Assembly: GCF_003721565.1 (NCBI RefSeq) | Contig: NZ_RJJE01000009.1 | Location: 992,934-1,056,933, forward strand | Source: Rufibacter immobilis | GTDB lineage: Bacteria > Bacteroidota > Bacteroidia > Cytophagales > Hymenobacteraceae | Reading direction: 5' to 3' | DNA: 64,000 nucleotides | Part shown: piece after piece, positions 42,274 through 51,112 of the stretch | Layout: each line of letters starts with the position of its first letter | Position numbering within the stretch: position 1 is the first letter of the stretch | Translations under genes and position numbers: made by a program | The notes under the pieces: generated by a model | What the model saw: only the letters and a program-made list of their open reading frames with translations | Told to the model about the DNA's origin: nothing | The model's database searches: none

Positions 42274-43893
42274 CTACTTCAACTCTGGCAGTTTGAACTG
42301 ATCCAGCGGACTGGGTTGCGCCATGGCGGCCTCAATGTCTTTGACGGTGCGCGGAGCCCCGGCTGAGAGGTTCTCCCAGCCTTTCTCCGTGATGAGCACA
42401 TCATCCTCAATGCGCACGCCTATGCCCCACCATTTCTTATCACAGGGGCTGCCTTCCGGAATGTAGATGCCTGGCTCCACCGTGATCACGGTATTGGGCT
42501 TAAACGCGCCATAGGTGCCCCTATCATGTACATCCAACCCCAGGTAGTGCGACACGCCGTGCATGGTGTAGCGGCGCGCCTCTTCTGGTGTTTTTATGAT
42601 GCCCAGCTTCACCAATCCCTCCGCCAGCACTCTTTGCGCCACCGTATTGGTAGCGTTGAAGGCATTGCCTACCCTGCACTCTTTGAAAGCCGCTTCCTGG
42701 GCCGCGTACACAATCTCATAAATCTGCCGCTGGGCCTCGGTGAACTTCCCGTTAGCCGGAATGGTGCGGGTCACGTCGGCGGTGTAGCCGTGGTACTCCG
42801 CGCCCAGGTCCATCAAAACTAGTTCATTGCCCAGCTTGGGCTTTTCATTTTCAATGTAATGCAGAATACAGCCGTTGTTGCCGCCGCCCACAATAGACGG
42901 ATAGCCCTCATACTCTGCCCCGTACTTCTTGTAGACGTATTCATGGATGCCCTGCACCTCGGTCTCAGACATGTTGGGATGCATGGCTTTCATGACCTCC
43001 AACTGCCCAACCGCCGACATAGCCACCGCTTTGCGGAGAAGCTTCATCTCCTCCGGGGTTTTCACTTCGCGTAGACCACTCAACACGCCTTCCAGCGTGG
43101 AGAGATCTAACTTCTCTTTGGGCATTTTGCCTACCACTGCGGCCCTACCGGCCGCATCTTTGGCCGCCACGTAGCTTTTCAGGAAGGCGTTGTTTTGCAG
43201 CGCCGGGTTAGCGGCCATTTGGCGTTGCACCTGTTGCTGCACACGCTCACCGGCCTGCGCATCATACGCTTTGATGACATTGTAGAGCGCCAGATGCCCC
43301 AGGTCCTGACCAGACTTTAACCCGATCTTCTGTTTGAACTGCGCCACCAGATCATGCAGATCAGCCTGGTCCCGCGGATCATTGCGAAGGTCGTGGGGTA
43401 GGTCCAGGAAGAGAATCTGCTGGAAAGCGGCCGTGTCTAACTTGAAATTGGCGAAAGCCGTGGCGGGCAGGGCATACGCAAGACCCAGATGCTGCTTCAC
43501 TCCTTCCTCGCCCAGACGCTTGCCGGTCCAGGACTCTTGCTGCGGGTTGCGGGGCTGCGCGAAGAACACTTCATCGGTGGCCACGCCGTTGATCACGTGT
43601 TGCTCAGAGAACAGCAGCAGCACGGCGTTAGGCTCCCGGTAGCCGGTGAGGTAGTAGAAATCGGGGTGCTGGTGGAAATGGAAATCCACGTCGTTGGCCC
43701 GGTTCCGGATGGGGTTAGAAAACAAAACGGCAACGGAGTTGGCTGGCAGCTGTTGCCGCAGAGCCTCTCTCCGTTGCCGGTGAAATTCTTTACTCAGGAA
43801 ATCCGCTGGTTTGTCGGGGCCGGTAGATTGCGCGGCCACGCCCAACGGCAGCGACACAAGCAATGATAAACAAAGGTGTCGCAGAGCCTTCAT
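42274..43893 (-). CDS. Aminopeptidase P-family (Xaa-Pro) metallopeptidase, secreted
   Basis: 539 residues with a signal peptide (ending GVAAQ, about residue 22). N-terminal AMP_N domain (FHFHQHPDFYYLTGYREPNAVLLLF) and C-terminal pita-bread M24 domain. Metal ligands: Asp in LMDLGAEYHGYTADVTRTIP (two Asp), His in MHGVSHYLGLDVHD, Glu in TVEPGIY and Glu in VRIEDDVLIT; the set is complete. It should remove N-terminal residues before proline, in the periplasm. The gene separates rpmB from rpmG, which are normally adjacent in this phylum, and starts just 8 bp from the rpmB stop codon, so it may be read from the rpmB promoter. Confidence 0.93.
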   Translation of the reverse strand: MKALRHLCLSLLVSLPLGVAAQSTGPDKPADFLSKEFHRQRREALRQQLPANSVAVLFSNPIRNRANDVDFHFHQHPDFYYLTGYREPNAVLLLFSEQHVINGVATDEVFFAQPRNPQQESWTGKRLGEEGVKQHLGLAYALPATAFANFKLDTAAFQQILFLDLPHDLRNDPRDQADLHDLVAQFKQKIGLKSGQDLGHLALYNVIKAYDAQAGERVQQQVQRQMAANPALQNNAFLKSYVAAKDAAGRAAVVGKMPKEKLDLSTLEGVLSGLREVKTPEEMKLLRKAVAMSAVGQLEVMKAMHPNMSETEVQGIHEYVYKKYGAEYEGYPSIVGGGNNGCILHYIENEKPKLGNELVLMDLGAEYHGYTADVTRTIPANGKFTEAQRQIYEIVYAAQEAAFKECRVGNAFNATNTVAQRVLAEGLVKLGIIKTPEEARRYTMHGVSHYLGLDVHDRGTYGAFKPNTVITVEPGIYIPEGSPCDKKWWGIGVRIEDDVLITEKGWENLSAGAPRTVKDIEAAMAQPSPLDQFKLPELK

Positions 43894-43901
43894 GGCAGAG
43901 A

Positions 43902-44141
43902 CTAGTAAACGATGAAACCGTCTTCTTTGGCTTTCTTCAATACGGCAGAGATACCGTTTTTAGAGATGTTGCGCAGGGCAGACGTAGAAACTTTCAAAGT
44001 TACCCAAGCATCTTCTTCTGGGATGTAGAAACGCTTCTTCTGTAAGTTAGGGTAGAATCTACGCTTGGTTTTATTGTTAGCGTGCGAAACGCGGTTACCC
44101 ACCTGCACTCTTTTACCGGTTAAATCACAAACTCGTGCCAT
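43902..44141 (-). CDS. rpmB: 50S ribosomal protein L28
   Basis: 79 residues from [29 protein letters not shown], the family N-terminus; the ORF extends 15 codons upstream but includes the promoter. Binds 23S rRNA in the large subunit. Preceded by a good promoter at 44176-44206. Aminopeptidase P gene follows after 8 bp. Confidence 0.97.
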   Translation of the reverse strand: MARVCDLTGKRVQVGNRVSHANNKTKRRFYPNLQKKRFYIPEEDAWVTLKVSTSALRNISKNGISAVLKKAKEDGFIVY

Positions 44142-44175
44142 TTTATCTTTAGTATCGTTTATTTCAAAAGGGATG

Positions 44176-44206
44176 CAAATATCCATAAAAAGTTATGGAA
44201 TGTCAA
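44176..44206 (-). promoter_or_regulatory. Bacteroidota-type promoter of rpmB
   Basis: Minus strand: TTGACA (44201-44206), 20 nt from TTG to GATATTTG (44176-44183; one mismatch to TAnnTTTG). Leader about 28 nt. Confidence 0.65.
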
Positions 44207-44251
44207 CCCCACCCCCTAACTTTTTTCTTTAACCTGTTCTTCAGAAGCCCT

Positions 44252-44449
44252 TTATCCGGTTTTACCCGTGGTGTCACTTCCGGTTTCGGGGTTGTTTGGG
44301 CCCTTTTTCCGGTAACCGTAGGGGCAATGCAGACAGCCGCTCCGGCAGCAATAGCCACGCCGGCGGTGGTACTGCTCCGTGAAAACCATTAGCCCCTGCT
44401 CATTGAAGTAATAGTCGCCGGGCTCCAGCGGCAGCGGTTTTGGCTTCAT
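44252..44449 (-). CDS. DUF5522 family small Cys-rich protein
   Basis: 65 residues. Core YYFNEQGLMVFTEQYHRRRGYCCRSGCLHCPYGYRKK, with four Cys (CC...C..C) arranged as a likely metal site. Matches DUF5522, a family of unknown function widely found in bacteria. Cytoplasmic. The C-terminal tail (GPNNPETGSDTTGKTG) is low-complexity. Divergently placed or isolated; no operon. Confidence 0.85.
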   Translation of the reverse strand: MKPKPLPLEPGDYYFNEQGLMVFTEQYHRRRGYCCRSGCLHCPYGYRKKGPNNPETGSDTTGKTG

Positions 44450-44502
44450 GCCGCAAAGATAAGGGACCGTGGGTTAGCAGGAAAGTCTGGGATTGATTTT
44501 AG

Positions 44503-44542
44503 GTGTTTAGAGCCTGTTTTTCTGAAAACAGCCCTTAAACGC
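44503..44542 (+). repeat. 40-bp palindromic intergenic repeat, copy 23
   Basis: GTTTAGAGCCTGTTTTTC / GAAAACAGCCCTTAAACGC. Confidence 0.87.
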
Positions 44543-44812
44543 CTGTTGGGTTAGCAACACCTTTTCTCGGCTGTTGCCTTGGCTCGTTTGTTTTTCTATT
44601 GTTTTAAATGCTGTGTTGTTTCATCCATTCCGGTAAGCGCTCACGGCCGCGGGGCCCCGTCTTCCCCTCTCGCAAGCCCTTGCGGCCATGTGAATGCAGC
44701 TTGTGCTTAGCTTCTTCCTTTCTTTGGCCACAAGCGAGGCGCTCTAGGGAAAGACTGGAAAGGGTGCGGGTAGTAAGAGCAGTTCCAGTTTGAAACTAAT
44801 GATGGCATGGCG

Positions 44813-44899
44813 CGAGTCTCCAGACTCGTGCCGATGGATGAGTGGAGTCTCCGGACTCCTGTGTTCCGGCCGGTGGTTCTCGGTGAGTCTCCAGATTCG
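44813..44899. repeat. Three short GAGTCTCCNGACTC palindromes
   Basis: CGAGTCTCCAGACTCG (44813-44828), GGAGTCTCCGGACTCC (44844-44859) and TGAGTCTCCAGATTCG (44884-44899), spaced 15 and 24 bp. A different repeat from the 40-bp family. Confidence 0.8.
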
Positions 44900-44994
44900 C
44901 TTCATCCTTTTTCACAAGCCTTCGGTCTCGCGCCAGTTTCTTCTATATAGGTGCAGACTAAAAACTCAGAACTCAGGACTCTTCGCTGCCCAGG

Positions 44995-45034
44995 CTGTTT
45001 AGAGGCTGTTTTTGGAAAATCGGCCGCTAAACGG
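44995..45034 (+). repeat. 40-bp palindromic intergenic repeat, copy 24
   Basis: GTTTAGAGGCTGTTTTTGG / AAAATCGGCCGCTAAACGG, upstream of rocD. Confidence 0.88.
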
Positions 45035-45167
45035 CGGGCGGCGCGTCTGGGGCTTTGGAAGCTTAGGCTTTGAAGACTTTTCTTTACTTTTATCTCAGAG
45101 AGCCGTGTTTCCCGTATGTTTAGCCATGGAGGCCGCGTCTTTCCGTTCACTAAAAACATCAACCTAT

Positions 45168-46409
45168 ATGACTACTTCCACCAGCATCTCCAGCCAAGAG
45201 GCCATTGCCCTAGAAGACCAGTACGGTGCCCACAACTACCATCCGCTGCCGGTGGTCCTGAGCCGCGGCGAAGGCGTATTCCTCTGGGATGTGGAAGGCA
45301 AACGGTATTATGACTTCCTCTCGGCGTACAGCGCCGTGAACCAGGGCCATTGCCATCCAAGCATCATAGGGGCTTTAACGCAGCAGGCGCAGCAGCTCAC
45401 GCTCACGTCCCGCGCGTTCTACAATGACAAACTGGGCCTGGCCGAAAAGTACCTGACCCAGCTCTTCGGGTATGACAAGGCGCTGCTCATGAACTCCGGG
45501 GCCGAAGCTGTGGAAACAGCCCTCAAACTGGCCCGCAAATGGGGCTATAAAGAGAAAGGCATTCCGCCGCACGAGGCCCAGACTCTGGTAGCCGAACACA
45601 ACTTCCACGGCCGCACCACGGGCATCATTTCCTTCTCCACAGACCCCAGCAGCACCGCGGGCTTCGGGCCGTACATGCCGGGGTATAAAGTGCTGCCCTA
45701 TGACAACCTGGGCGCCCTGGAGCAGGCCTTGCAGGAGAATGCCCACATCTGCGCGTTTCTGGTGGAGCCCATCCAGGGCGAGGCGGGCGTAGTGGTGCCC
45801 TCCAACGGGTATCTGGCCCAGGCCAAGGCACTGTGCGAGAAATACAACGTGCTGCTCATCATTGACGAGATCCAGACCGGCATTGGCCGCACCGGCAAAC
45901 TGCTGGCCTCCCACTACGACGGCGTGAAAGCCGATATCCTGATTCTGGGCAAGGCCCTTTCCGGGGGCGTTCTGCCGGTTTCGGCGGCTCTCGCCGATGA
46001 CCACATCATGCTCTGCATCCAGCCCGGCGAGCACGGCTCCACGTTTGGCGGCAATCCTTTGGCCTGCGCCGTAGCCGTGGCCGCCCTTCAGGTGATTCAG
46101 GACGAAAACCTCACGGAGAACGCCTTGCGCCTGGGCGAGATCTTCAGGACCCGCATGAACCAACTCAAAGACCGCCATCCAGAACTGGTGAGCCTGGTGC
46201 GCGGCCGCGGCCTGCTCAACGCCGTCATCATCAAGCCCACCCCAGATGGCCGCACCGCCTGGGATGTCTGCGTGAAACTGATGGAGAACGGCCTGCTGGC
46301 CAAACCCACCCACGGCGACATCATCCGGTTCGCGCCGCCCCTGGTCATCACAGAAGAGCAATTGAACGAGTGCTGCGACATTATTGAGAAAACGCTGGCC
46401 GAGTTTTAA
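45168..46409 (+). CDS. rocD: Ornithine-oxo-acid aminotransferase
   Basis: PLP enzyme converting ornithine plus 2-oxoglutarate to glutamate semialdehyde plus glutamate, in arginine/proline metabolism. 413 residues from the ATG at 45168 ([30 protein letters not shown]..); an in-frame extension of 52 codons upstream lacks similarity. PLP Lys262 in [21 protein letters not shown] and [19 protein letters not shown] are family signatures. Length fits class III OAT. Terminator downstream. Confidence 0.95.
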   Translation: MTTSTSISSQEAIALEDQYGAHNYHPLPVVLSRGEGVFLWDVEGKRYYDFLSAYSAVNQGHCHPSIIGALTQQAQQLTLTSRAFYNDKLGLAEKYLTQLFGYDKALLMNSGAEAVETALKLARKWGYKEKGIPPHEAQTLVAEHNFHGRTTGIISFSTDPSSTAGFGPYMPGYKVLPYDNLGALEQALQENAHICAFLVEPIQGEAGVVVPSNGYLAQAKALCEKYNVLLIIDEIQTGIGRTGKLLASHYDGVKADILILGKALSGGVLPVSAALADDHIMLCIQPGEHGSTFGGNPLACAVAVAALQVIQDENLTENALRLGEIFRTRMNQLKDRHPELVSLVRGRGLLNAVIIKPTPDGRTAWDVCVKLMENGLLAKPTHGDIIRFAPPLVITEEQLNECCDIIEKTLAEF

Positions 46410-46421
46410 GCACCGCGGGTT

Positions 46422-46463
46422 AAACGGAGAAGGCTGCATGAATTGGCGCAGCTTTCTCTGTTT
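46422..46463 (+). terminator. Terminator of rocD
   Basis: 16-bp stem with two mismatches (46422-46437 with 46448-46463). The right arm merges into the half repeat at 46458. Confidence 0.7.
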
Positions 46464-46474
46464 AGGGGCTCTTT
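46458..46474 (+). repeat. Half copy of the 40-bp palindromic repeat (copy 25)
   Basis: Only the left arm CTGTTTAGGGGCTCTTT is present; the following sequence (GGCTTCTTTCTAGGG) is unrelated. A truncated copy. Confidence 0.75.
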
Positions 46475-46517
46475 GGCTTCTTTCTAGGGCGCGGTAGCAT
46501 CTGAAAACTATGCGCCG

Positions 46518-46525
46518 TACCTTTG
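46518..46525 (+). promoter_or_regulatory. Candidate -7 element of hemB
   Basis: TACCTTTG, an exact -7 match, but no TTTG at the expected upstream distance. Leader would be about 126 nt. Confidence 0.35.
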
Positions 46526-46657
46526 CGCCCGGGCAGGGAAATGAACCGGCGCAGAAAAAAACGTCTCCGCAGAACACTATTTCCCAAGCCCCTTTGTTGT
46601 ATCAGCAGCAGGCCGCCCCTGAACCGGGAATTAGCCTGCCGTAACCTATTAGCTGCT

Positions 46658-47638
46658 ATGAACCATTTAACCCACCGGCCCCGCCGGAACCGCAAGTCTC
46701 AAGTGGTTAGAGACTTGGTACAGGAAAATCACCTCACCCTACACGACCTCATTTACCCCATATTTGTGACCGAAGGCCAGAACGTGGCGCAAGCCATTCC
46801 GTCCATGCCCGGTATTTCCCGCTTCAGCCTAGACCGTCTGGTAGACGAAGTGGGCGCCTGCGTGGAACTTGGCATCAAAACGTTTGCGCCGTTCCCCAAC
46901 ATTGCGGAGGAGAAAAAAGACCGCTTCGCCCAGGAAAGCAAGAACCCCGAGGGGCTGTACCTGAAGGCCATCTCTGAGCTGAAGCGCCAGTTCTCTGACA
47001 TTGTCCTGGTCACTGACGTAGCCATGGACCCTTACAGCTCAGACGGCCATGACGGCATTGTGGACAACGGCGAAATCCTGAACGACGCCTCTCTGGAGGT
47101 GCTGGGCCAGATGGCCCTGGCGCAAGCCCAGGCCGGTGCCGACATTGTGGCCCCCTCAGACATGATGGATGGCCGGGTGGCGCACATCCGCCAGATCCTG
47201 GACAAGCACGCCTTCACCAACGTGGCCATCATGAGCTACACCGCCAAGTACGCCAGCGGCTTCTACGGCCCGTTCCGTGACGCTCTGGAGTCGGCGCCCA
47301 AGCACGGCGACAAGAAAACCTACCAGATGAACCCCGCCAACAGCCGCGAAGCCCTCCTTGAGGCCGAGCTGGATATTCTGGAAGGCGCCGATTACCTCAT
47401 GGTGAAGCCCGCGCTGTCTTACCTGGACATCATCAAGCTGCTCCGCGAGAACTCGCACCTGCCTATTGCCGCCTACAACGTGAGCGGCGAGTACGCCATG
47501 GTGAAAGCCGCCGCCCAGAATGGCTGGATTGACGGTGAGAAAATCATGCTGGAAACCCTCCTGAGCATGAAACGCGCCGGTGCAGACATCATCCTCACGT
47601 ACTTTGCCAAGGAGTTTGCCCAGTACATCAAACGCTAA
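46658..47638 (+). CDS. hemB: Delta-aminolevulinate dehydratase (porphobilinogen synthase)
   Basis: Condenses two 5-aminolevulinate to porphobilinogen in haem synthesis. 326 residues from MNHLTHRPRRNRKSQVVRDL at 46658; the longer ORF upstream is Arg-rich and unlikely. Schiff-base lysines K197 (SYTAKYASGFYGPFRDA) and K250 (LMVKPALSYLD). The metal loop reads VAMDPYSSDGHDG without the three Cys of zinc enzymes, so it is the Mg/K-dependent, zinc-free type. hemJ follows 1.8 kb downstream. Terminator at the 3' end. Confidence 0.96.
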   Translation: MNHLTHRPRRNRKSQVVRDLVQENHLTLHDLIYPIFVTEGQNVAQAIPSMPGISRFSLDRLVDEVGACVELGIKTFAPFPNIAEEKKDRFAQESKNPEGLYLKAISELKRQFSDIVLVTDVAMDPYSSDGHDGIVDNGEILNDASLEVLGQMALAQAQAGADIVAPSDMMDGRVAHIRQILDKHAFTNVAIMSYTAKYASGFYGPFRDALESAPKHGDKKTYQMNPANSREALLEAELDILEGADYLMVKPALSYLDIIKLLRENSHLPIAAYNVSGEYAMVKAAAQNGWIDGEKIMLETLLSMKRAGADIILTYFAKEFAQYIKR

Positions 47639-47640
47639 TC

Positions 47641-47680
47641 CTGTTTAGGGGATCTTTTTCCAAAAACAGCCCCTAAACGC
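47641..47680 (+). repeat. 40-bp palindromic intergenic repeat, copy 26
   Basis: CTGTTTAGGGGATCTTTTTCC / AAAAACAGCCCCTAAACGC, two bases after the hemB stop and abutting its terminator. Confidence 0.9.
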
Positions 47681-47720
47681 AAAATAGCAGGAAGCCCCAT
47701 GGGTTTCCTGCTATTTTTTT
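47681..47720 (+). terminator. Terminator of hemB
   Basis: 13-bp perfect outer stem (47681-47693 with 47705-47717) extended by a CCC/GGG pair, with an uninterrupted T tail. Confidence 0.9.
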
Positions 47721-47842
47721 ATGGATGCTCTTCAGACCATTCAGGGCTGACAGGGAGGCATTGCAGGAATAAAAACAATCGGGCAGCAACCCTTGTTCTT
47801 GAAATAAGTAAGGGAAAAGACCATCCAGACACCACACACTCC

Positions 47843-48661
47843 ATGAAGACAAAGCACCTGCCACGCATCCAGAAGTGGCTGGCCCCGCTCCTGCTACTTT
47901 TAGTTCTATCTGCCTGCGAGGCCTTTGAATACCACCCGTACGCGGGCAACCTGGAGTACAAAAACCTCACCGCCCAAAACCTTGACCGAATTAAGGCGCT
48001 GGAGACGCAGTACAGCAACCCGCTAACGCCGCTTCGCTTCGCCCTCACTGGCGACACCCAGGGGTACTTTGCCGAAACCGAGGACATGGTGAAAGACATG
48101 AACTCCCGCGACATTGCGTTTGTGCTGCACGCCGGCGACCTCACCAATTACGCTTTCACCGATGAGTTTGAGCGCATGCACCGCGCTTTATCTAAGCTTA
48201 AGATGCCATACCTCACCGTCATCGGCAACCATGACTGCCTGGGCGACGGCGACAAGCTTTACAAAGAGATGTACGGGCCGTTGGACTATTCCTTCACCCT
48301 GGGGCCCCACAAGTTCATTTTCCTGAACACCAACTTCCTGGAGTTTGATGAGAGCGTGCCCAACATGAGCTGGCTGGAGCAAGAACTGCAGACGCCCGCC
48401 TCCATTGCCAACAAATTCGTGCTCTCCCACATTAGCCCGGAGAACAGCGAAGCCAACCCCAACCAGGAAGAAAATTACGCCCGCCTCATGCGCCAGTACA
48501 ACGTACGGCTTTCCTTGCAAGGTCACACGCATAACTACCAGGCCAGAGAGCTCTACAAAGACGGCATAAAGTACGTGACCACCGCGGCCGCCCTCAAGCG
48601 CAGCTACGTGCTGGTAACGGTAACAGGAACCCAGGCAACCTTTGAAAAAATAGAATTCTAG
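47843..48661 (+). CDS. Metallophosphoesterase lipoprotein
   Basis: 272 residues from ATG 47843 with lipobox LLLVLSAC (Cys25). Calcineurin-like phosphoesterase: GDTQGYF, HAGDLTNY, GNHD, SHISPE and GHTHNY give the full metal-ligand set. Periplasm-facing phosphohydrolase; substrate not inferable. An in-frame ATG at 47699 lies 144 bp upstream but would bury the signal. Followed by a gene 5 bp later on the same strand. Confidence 0.92.
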   Translation: MKTKHLPRIQKWLAPLLLLLVLSACEAFEYHPYAGNLEYKNLTAQNLDRIKALETQYSNPLTPLRFALTGDTQGYFAETEDMVKDMNSRDIAFVLHAGDLTNYAFTDEFERMHRALSKLKMPYLTVIGNHDCLGDGDKLYKEMYGPLDYSFTLGPHKFIFLNTNFLEFDESVPNMSWLEQELQTPASIANKFVLSHISPENSEANPNQEENYARLMRQYNVRLSLQGHTHNYQARELYKDGIKYVTTAAALKRSYVLVTVTGTQATFEKIEF

Positions 48662-48666
48662 ACTCT

Positions 48667-49278
48667 ATGCGCTCTTTTTTTACTCTTTGCCTGCTGCTTT
48701 CCCTCTCCTGCCCGTTCGCGGCGTCTGCGCAACAAGACTCCCTGAAGGAAGATCGGCCTAAAAACAAATGGTACGCCCCAGATTATTTGGTCATGCAGCA
48801 CGCGGGGCTAATTGGGATTCTGGCGGCGGGCGTGGGCTATGACTTTGGCCGGCATGACCGCACCAACGCCGAGATCATGTACGGTTTCACGCCCAATTAC
48901 GGCTTCAAGAACACCACCCACACGTTTACCACCAGAGTCTACTATCAATCGCACCCCAAACCGCTGTACAGAGACTTCAAGATCAGCTGGATCAAGGCGG
49001 GCGCGGGCATTAGCATGACCATTGGCGAGCAGTTTGAGACGTTTTTCCCCAAGAAATACCCCGAAGGCTACTACATCTGGCCCACCGCCACCCGCATCTT
49101 GCCGTTTGTGGGCTCCTCTGTGGGCCGAACGTTCAAAGGCCACGCCCGCCCGCTCTACGGCGAGTTCTATGCTGAGATTGGCACCAGCGATGTCATGATT
49201 GTGGATAAGTACCGGAACAAGGGCATCTCCGTGCCGGACATCCTGAACCTGGCCCTGGGCCTGCGCCTGAAGCTGTAA
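48667..49278 (+). CDS. Secreted/outer-membrane protein of unknown function, 203 aa
   Basis: Signal peptide (ending AASAQ, about residue 22). Aromatic- and Gly-rich alternating strands (GLIGILAAGVGYDFGRHDRTNAEIMYGFTP; FKISWIKAGAGISMTIG; LPFVGSSVGRTF) point to a small beta-barrel, and the last residues LALGLRLKL are a plausible terminal strand. Family not recognised. Five bases after the phosphoesterase stop, so co-transcribed. Confidence 0.8.
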   Translation: MRSFFTLCLLLSLSCPFAASAQQDSLKEDRPKNKWYAPDYLVMQHAGLIGILAAGVGYDFGRHDRTNAEIMYGFTPNYGFKNTTHTFTTRVYYQSHPKPLYRDFKISWIKAGAGISMTIGEQFETFFPKKYPEGYYIWPTATRILPFVGSSVGRTFKGHARPLYGEFYAEIGTSDVMIVDKYRNKGISVPDILNLALGLRLKL

Positions 49279-49280
49279 CG

Positions 49281-49320
49281 CTGGTTTGGGGCTATTTCCA
49301 GAAAAAGAGCCGCTAAACGC
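49281..49320 (-). repeat. 40-bp palindromic intergenic repeat, copy 27
   Basis: Better arm (GCGTTTAGCGGCTCTTTTTC) on the minus strand, other arm AAATAGCCCCAAACCAG. Two bases after the preceding stop codon. Confidence 0.87.
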
Positions 49321-49407
49321 AACGCGGTGTCAGAAGTAGGTTTATACGCTTTGTTCTGCCATTTTTGCAGCCGCGTATACAGATTGTTTTCCTTAGCAGA
49401 AGCCGTT

Positions 49408-49935
49408 ATGAGTTACTCTTACCTGAAATCGTTGCACATCATTTTTGTGGTGACCTGGTTTGCCGGCTTGTTCTATATTGTGCGGCTGTTTGTGTATTAC
49501 GCCGAGACCGCGGCCAAACCTGAACCGGAGAAAACCATTCTGCAGCGGCAGTTCGCGCTCATGCAGAAACGGCTGTGGTACGGCATAACGTGGCCATCGG
49601 CGGTAATTACGGTCATCATGGGGCTAAGCCTGCTGCATTACTACACGCCCATCCCTACCTGGCTCTGGATCAAGCTGGGCTTTGTGGCGGGCTTGCTGGC
49701 CTACCACCTATACTGCCACCGCATTTTCAAACAGCACCAGCGCGGCGAAATTAAGCAAAGCTCCACCACCCTCCGCATCTGGAACGAAGTGGCCACGCTA
49801 TTTCTGGTGAGCATTGTGTTTCTGGTGGTCCTGAAAAACGGCTTGAGCGCCACCTGGGGCGTGCTGGGTTTCGTTGGCCTATCTGTACTGCTCATGGCCG
49901 CCATCATGGTCTACAAGAAGCTTAGAAAGGCCTGA
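49408..49935 (+). CDS. hemJ: Protoporphyrinogen IX oxidase HemJ (CopD family)
   Basis: Membrane enzyme that oxidises protoporphyrinogen IX. 175 residues from ATG 49408 (MSYSYLKSLHIIFVVTWFAGLFYIVRLFVYYAE, the HemJ signature with the conserved His and Trp), four or five hydrophobic segments, and RLWYGITWPSAVIT and YHLYCHRIF. The longer ORF upstream is dismissed on signature. Together with hemB nearby it shows haem synthesis genes clustering loosely. No hemG/hemY in the window. Confidence 0.93.
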   Translation: MSYSYLKSLHIIFVVTWFAGLFYIVRLFVYYAETAAKPEPEKTILQRQFALMQKRLWYGITWPSAVITVIMGLSLLHYYTPIPTWLWIKLGFVAGLLAYHLYCHRIFKQHQRGEIKQSSTTLRIWNEVATLFLVSIVFLVVLKNGLSATWGVLGFVGLSVLLMAAIMVYKKLRKA

Positions 49936-49969
49936 GGCCGCTAGGCTAGGCACCGCCATTGCCATAAAA

Positions 49970-50009
49970 GTGTTTAGGGGCTGTTTTTCCAGAAAAAGCA
50001 CCAAACCAG
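49970..50009 (+). repeat. 40-bp palindromic intergenic repeat, copy 28
   Basis: GTTTAGGGGCTGTTTTTCC / AGAAAAAGCACCAAACCAG. Confidence 0.85.
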
Positions 50010-50280
50010 CCCTACAGCTTCAGACACAAACCAGCTTTCCGGGGCAGGATTGGAGGGCTATAAGCTGTGGTGGTTGGCTCACAACAAATGGGTGGTTTGA
50101 ATCTTTAGCAAGTCAGTCCTCCCTATTCTTCAGGAGCTACAGCTTTCTTACCCTTAAGAAGGCGGGTGGCAAATTCTGTTTTTATCGTTTAAAGTCCTTA
50201 TTATTATCAGGATGAAATGCCTTTACCAGAAGTGAGCAGGCCATGCATCCCATCAGGTTCACAGATAAACTTATTTCTCC
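50010..50280. other. Gene-free stretch before the 270-aa lipoprotein
   Basis: About 270 bp without a convincing ORF, promoter or repeat beyond copy 28. Confidence 0.45.
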
Positions 50281-51093
50281 ATGACCAGGAAACTCTTCCT
50301 CATCTGCATCATTCCCTACCTCCTTTTTGGTTGCAGCAAAGAGGACGTGGCACCGGTATTTCTGGTGGAGGAATACTCGCCGTATTTTACGGTTAATATG
50401 TATGAAGACGCCGCCATAGGCAACCACCCTAAAGTCTTCACACTTAAATATGACGCCCGCCACAAACCCCTTAAGCGTCACTGGATAGTTGGGTGTACCT
50501 TTCCCCCCTGCCCTCCTGCTGAGAGATATATGTTTGACACCGTTCTGTACCAAAACAACACCATCCGGATTTTACCCCGTTCTTCCCACCCAGAAGTAGA
50601 AGTTATTGAATCTGAAACCCTTTTAAAACTCGCTGGGGCAAACCAGATTGAATACAGAGTACTCAAATTAAGTACCCGCAACGGCCATGACTCAGTGCGC
50701 TATCATTATAGCAACGCGAGACTTGACAGCCTGAGCACCTACAGGGTCTTCGTTTCTGGGAACAGCAGAAAGGAAAACACCAAATACTTCAGGTTTGACG
50801 CGGCAGGCAACCTGGCAGAGGTAGAGACAAGGGAATATTCAAAAGACTCCTATACCCCTAAGGAAATCATTCAGGTTAAAACCGAAATGTTTGGAGGTTA
50901 TGACACTGCCCCAAACCCATTTCAGGCACTGTTCATGTTTGACGACTCTTTCTACCGCTCACTTTCCAAGAATAATTTTACTACTTATCAAGTCAAAATT
51001 TTTGAGACTTACTCCAATACCACCACCTACGGCAACAAAAGGAGCTGGCAACTCACCTATGACACCAGAGGAGTTCCTGTTTTCATCTGGTAA
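50281..51093 (+). CDS. Lipoprotein of unknown function, 270 aa
   Basis: Lipobox YLLFGC (Cys18). The mature part is beta-rich with repeated short strands (LKYDARHKPLKRHW, YHYSNARLDSLSTYRVF, YFRFDAAGNLAEVETREYS, WQLTYDTRGVPVFIW) that recall YD/RHS-like wedge patterns (F.YDA.G.L), typical of DUF4595-like Bacteroidota lipoproteins. No enzyme motif. Monocistronic. Confidence 0.8.
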   Translation: MTRKLFLICIIPYLLFGCSKEDVAPVFLVEEYSPYFTVNMYEDAAIGNHPKVFTLKYDARHKPLKRHWIVGCTFPPCPPAERYMFDTVLYQNNTIRILPRSSHPEVEVIESETLLKLAGANQIEYRVLKLSTRNGHDSVRYHYSNARLDSLSTYRVFVSGNSRKENTKYFRFDAAGNLAEVETREYSKDSYTPKEIIQVKTEMFGGYDTAPNPFQALFMFDDSFYRSLSKNNFTTYQVKIFETYSNTTTYGNKRSWQLTYDTRGVPVFIW

Positions 51094-51112
51094 CCGCACC
51101 ATCCTCCTAAAA

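Larger units (their letters stand above)
44450..45167. other. 718-bp gene-free, compositionally odd intergenic region
   Basis: Contains repeat copies 23 and 24, a GC-rich block at about 44636-44695, and three short palindromes at 44813-44899. On the minus strand one frame is open for about 63 codons (stop at 44604-44606) but has no usable start. Nothing else recognised; possibly a degraded gene or a second repeat family. Confidence 0.6.

Noticed and set aside
44608-44793. 61-codon + frame in the GC-rich block
   Set aside because: No ribosome-binding site or domain; composition is that of the repeat-like block.
45375-46577. 400-codon open frame antisense to rocD
   Set aside because: Antisense shadow of a GC-rich gene; the sense strand encodes a complete aminotransferase.
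49874-50215. 113-codon frame overlapping the end of hemJ
   Set aside because: Overlaps hemJ and repeat copy 28; no similarity.
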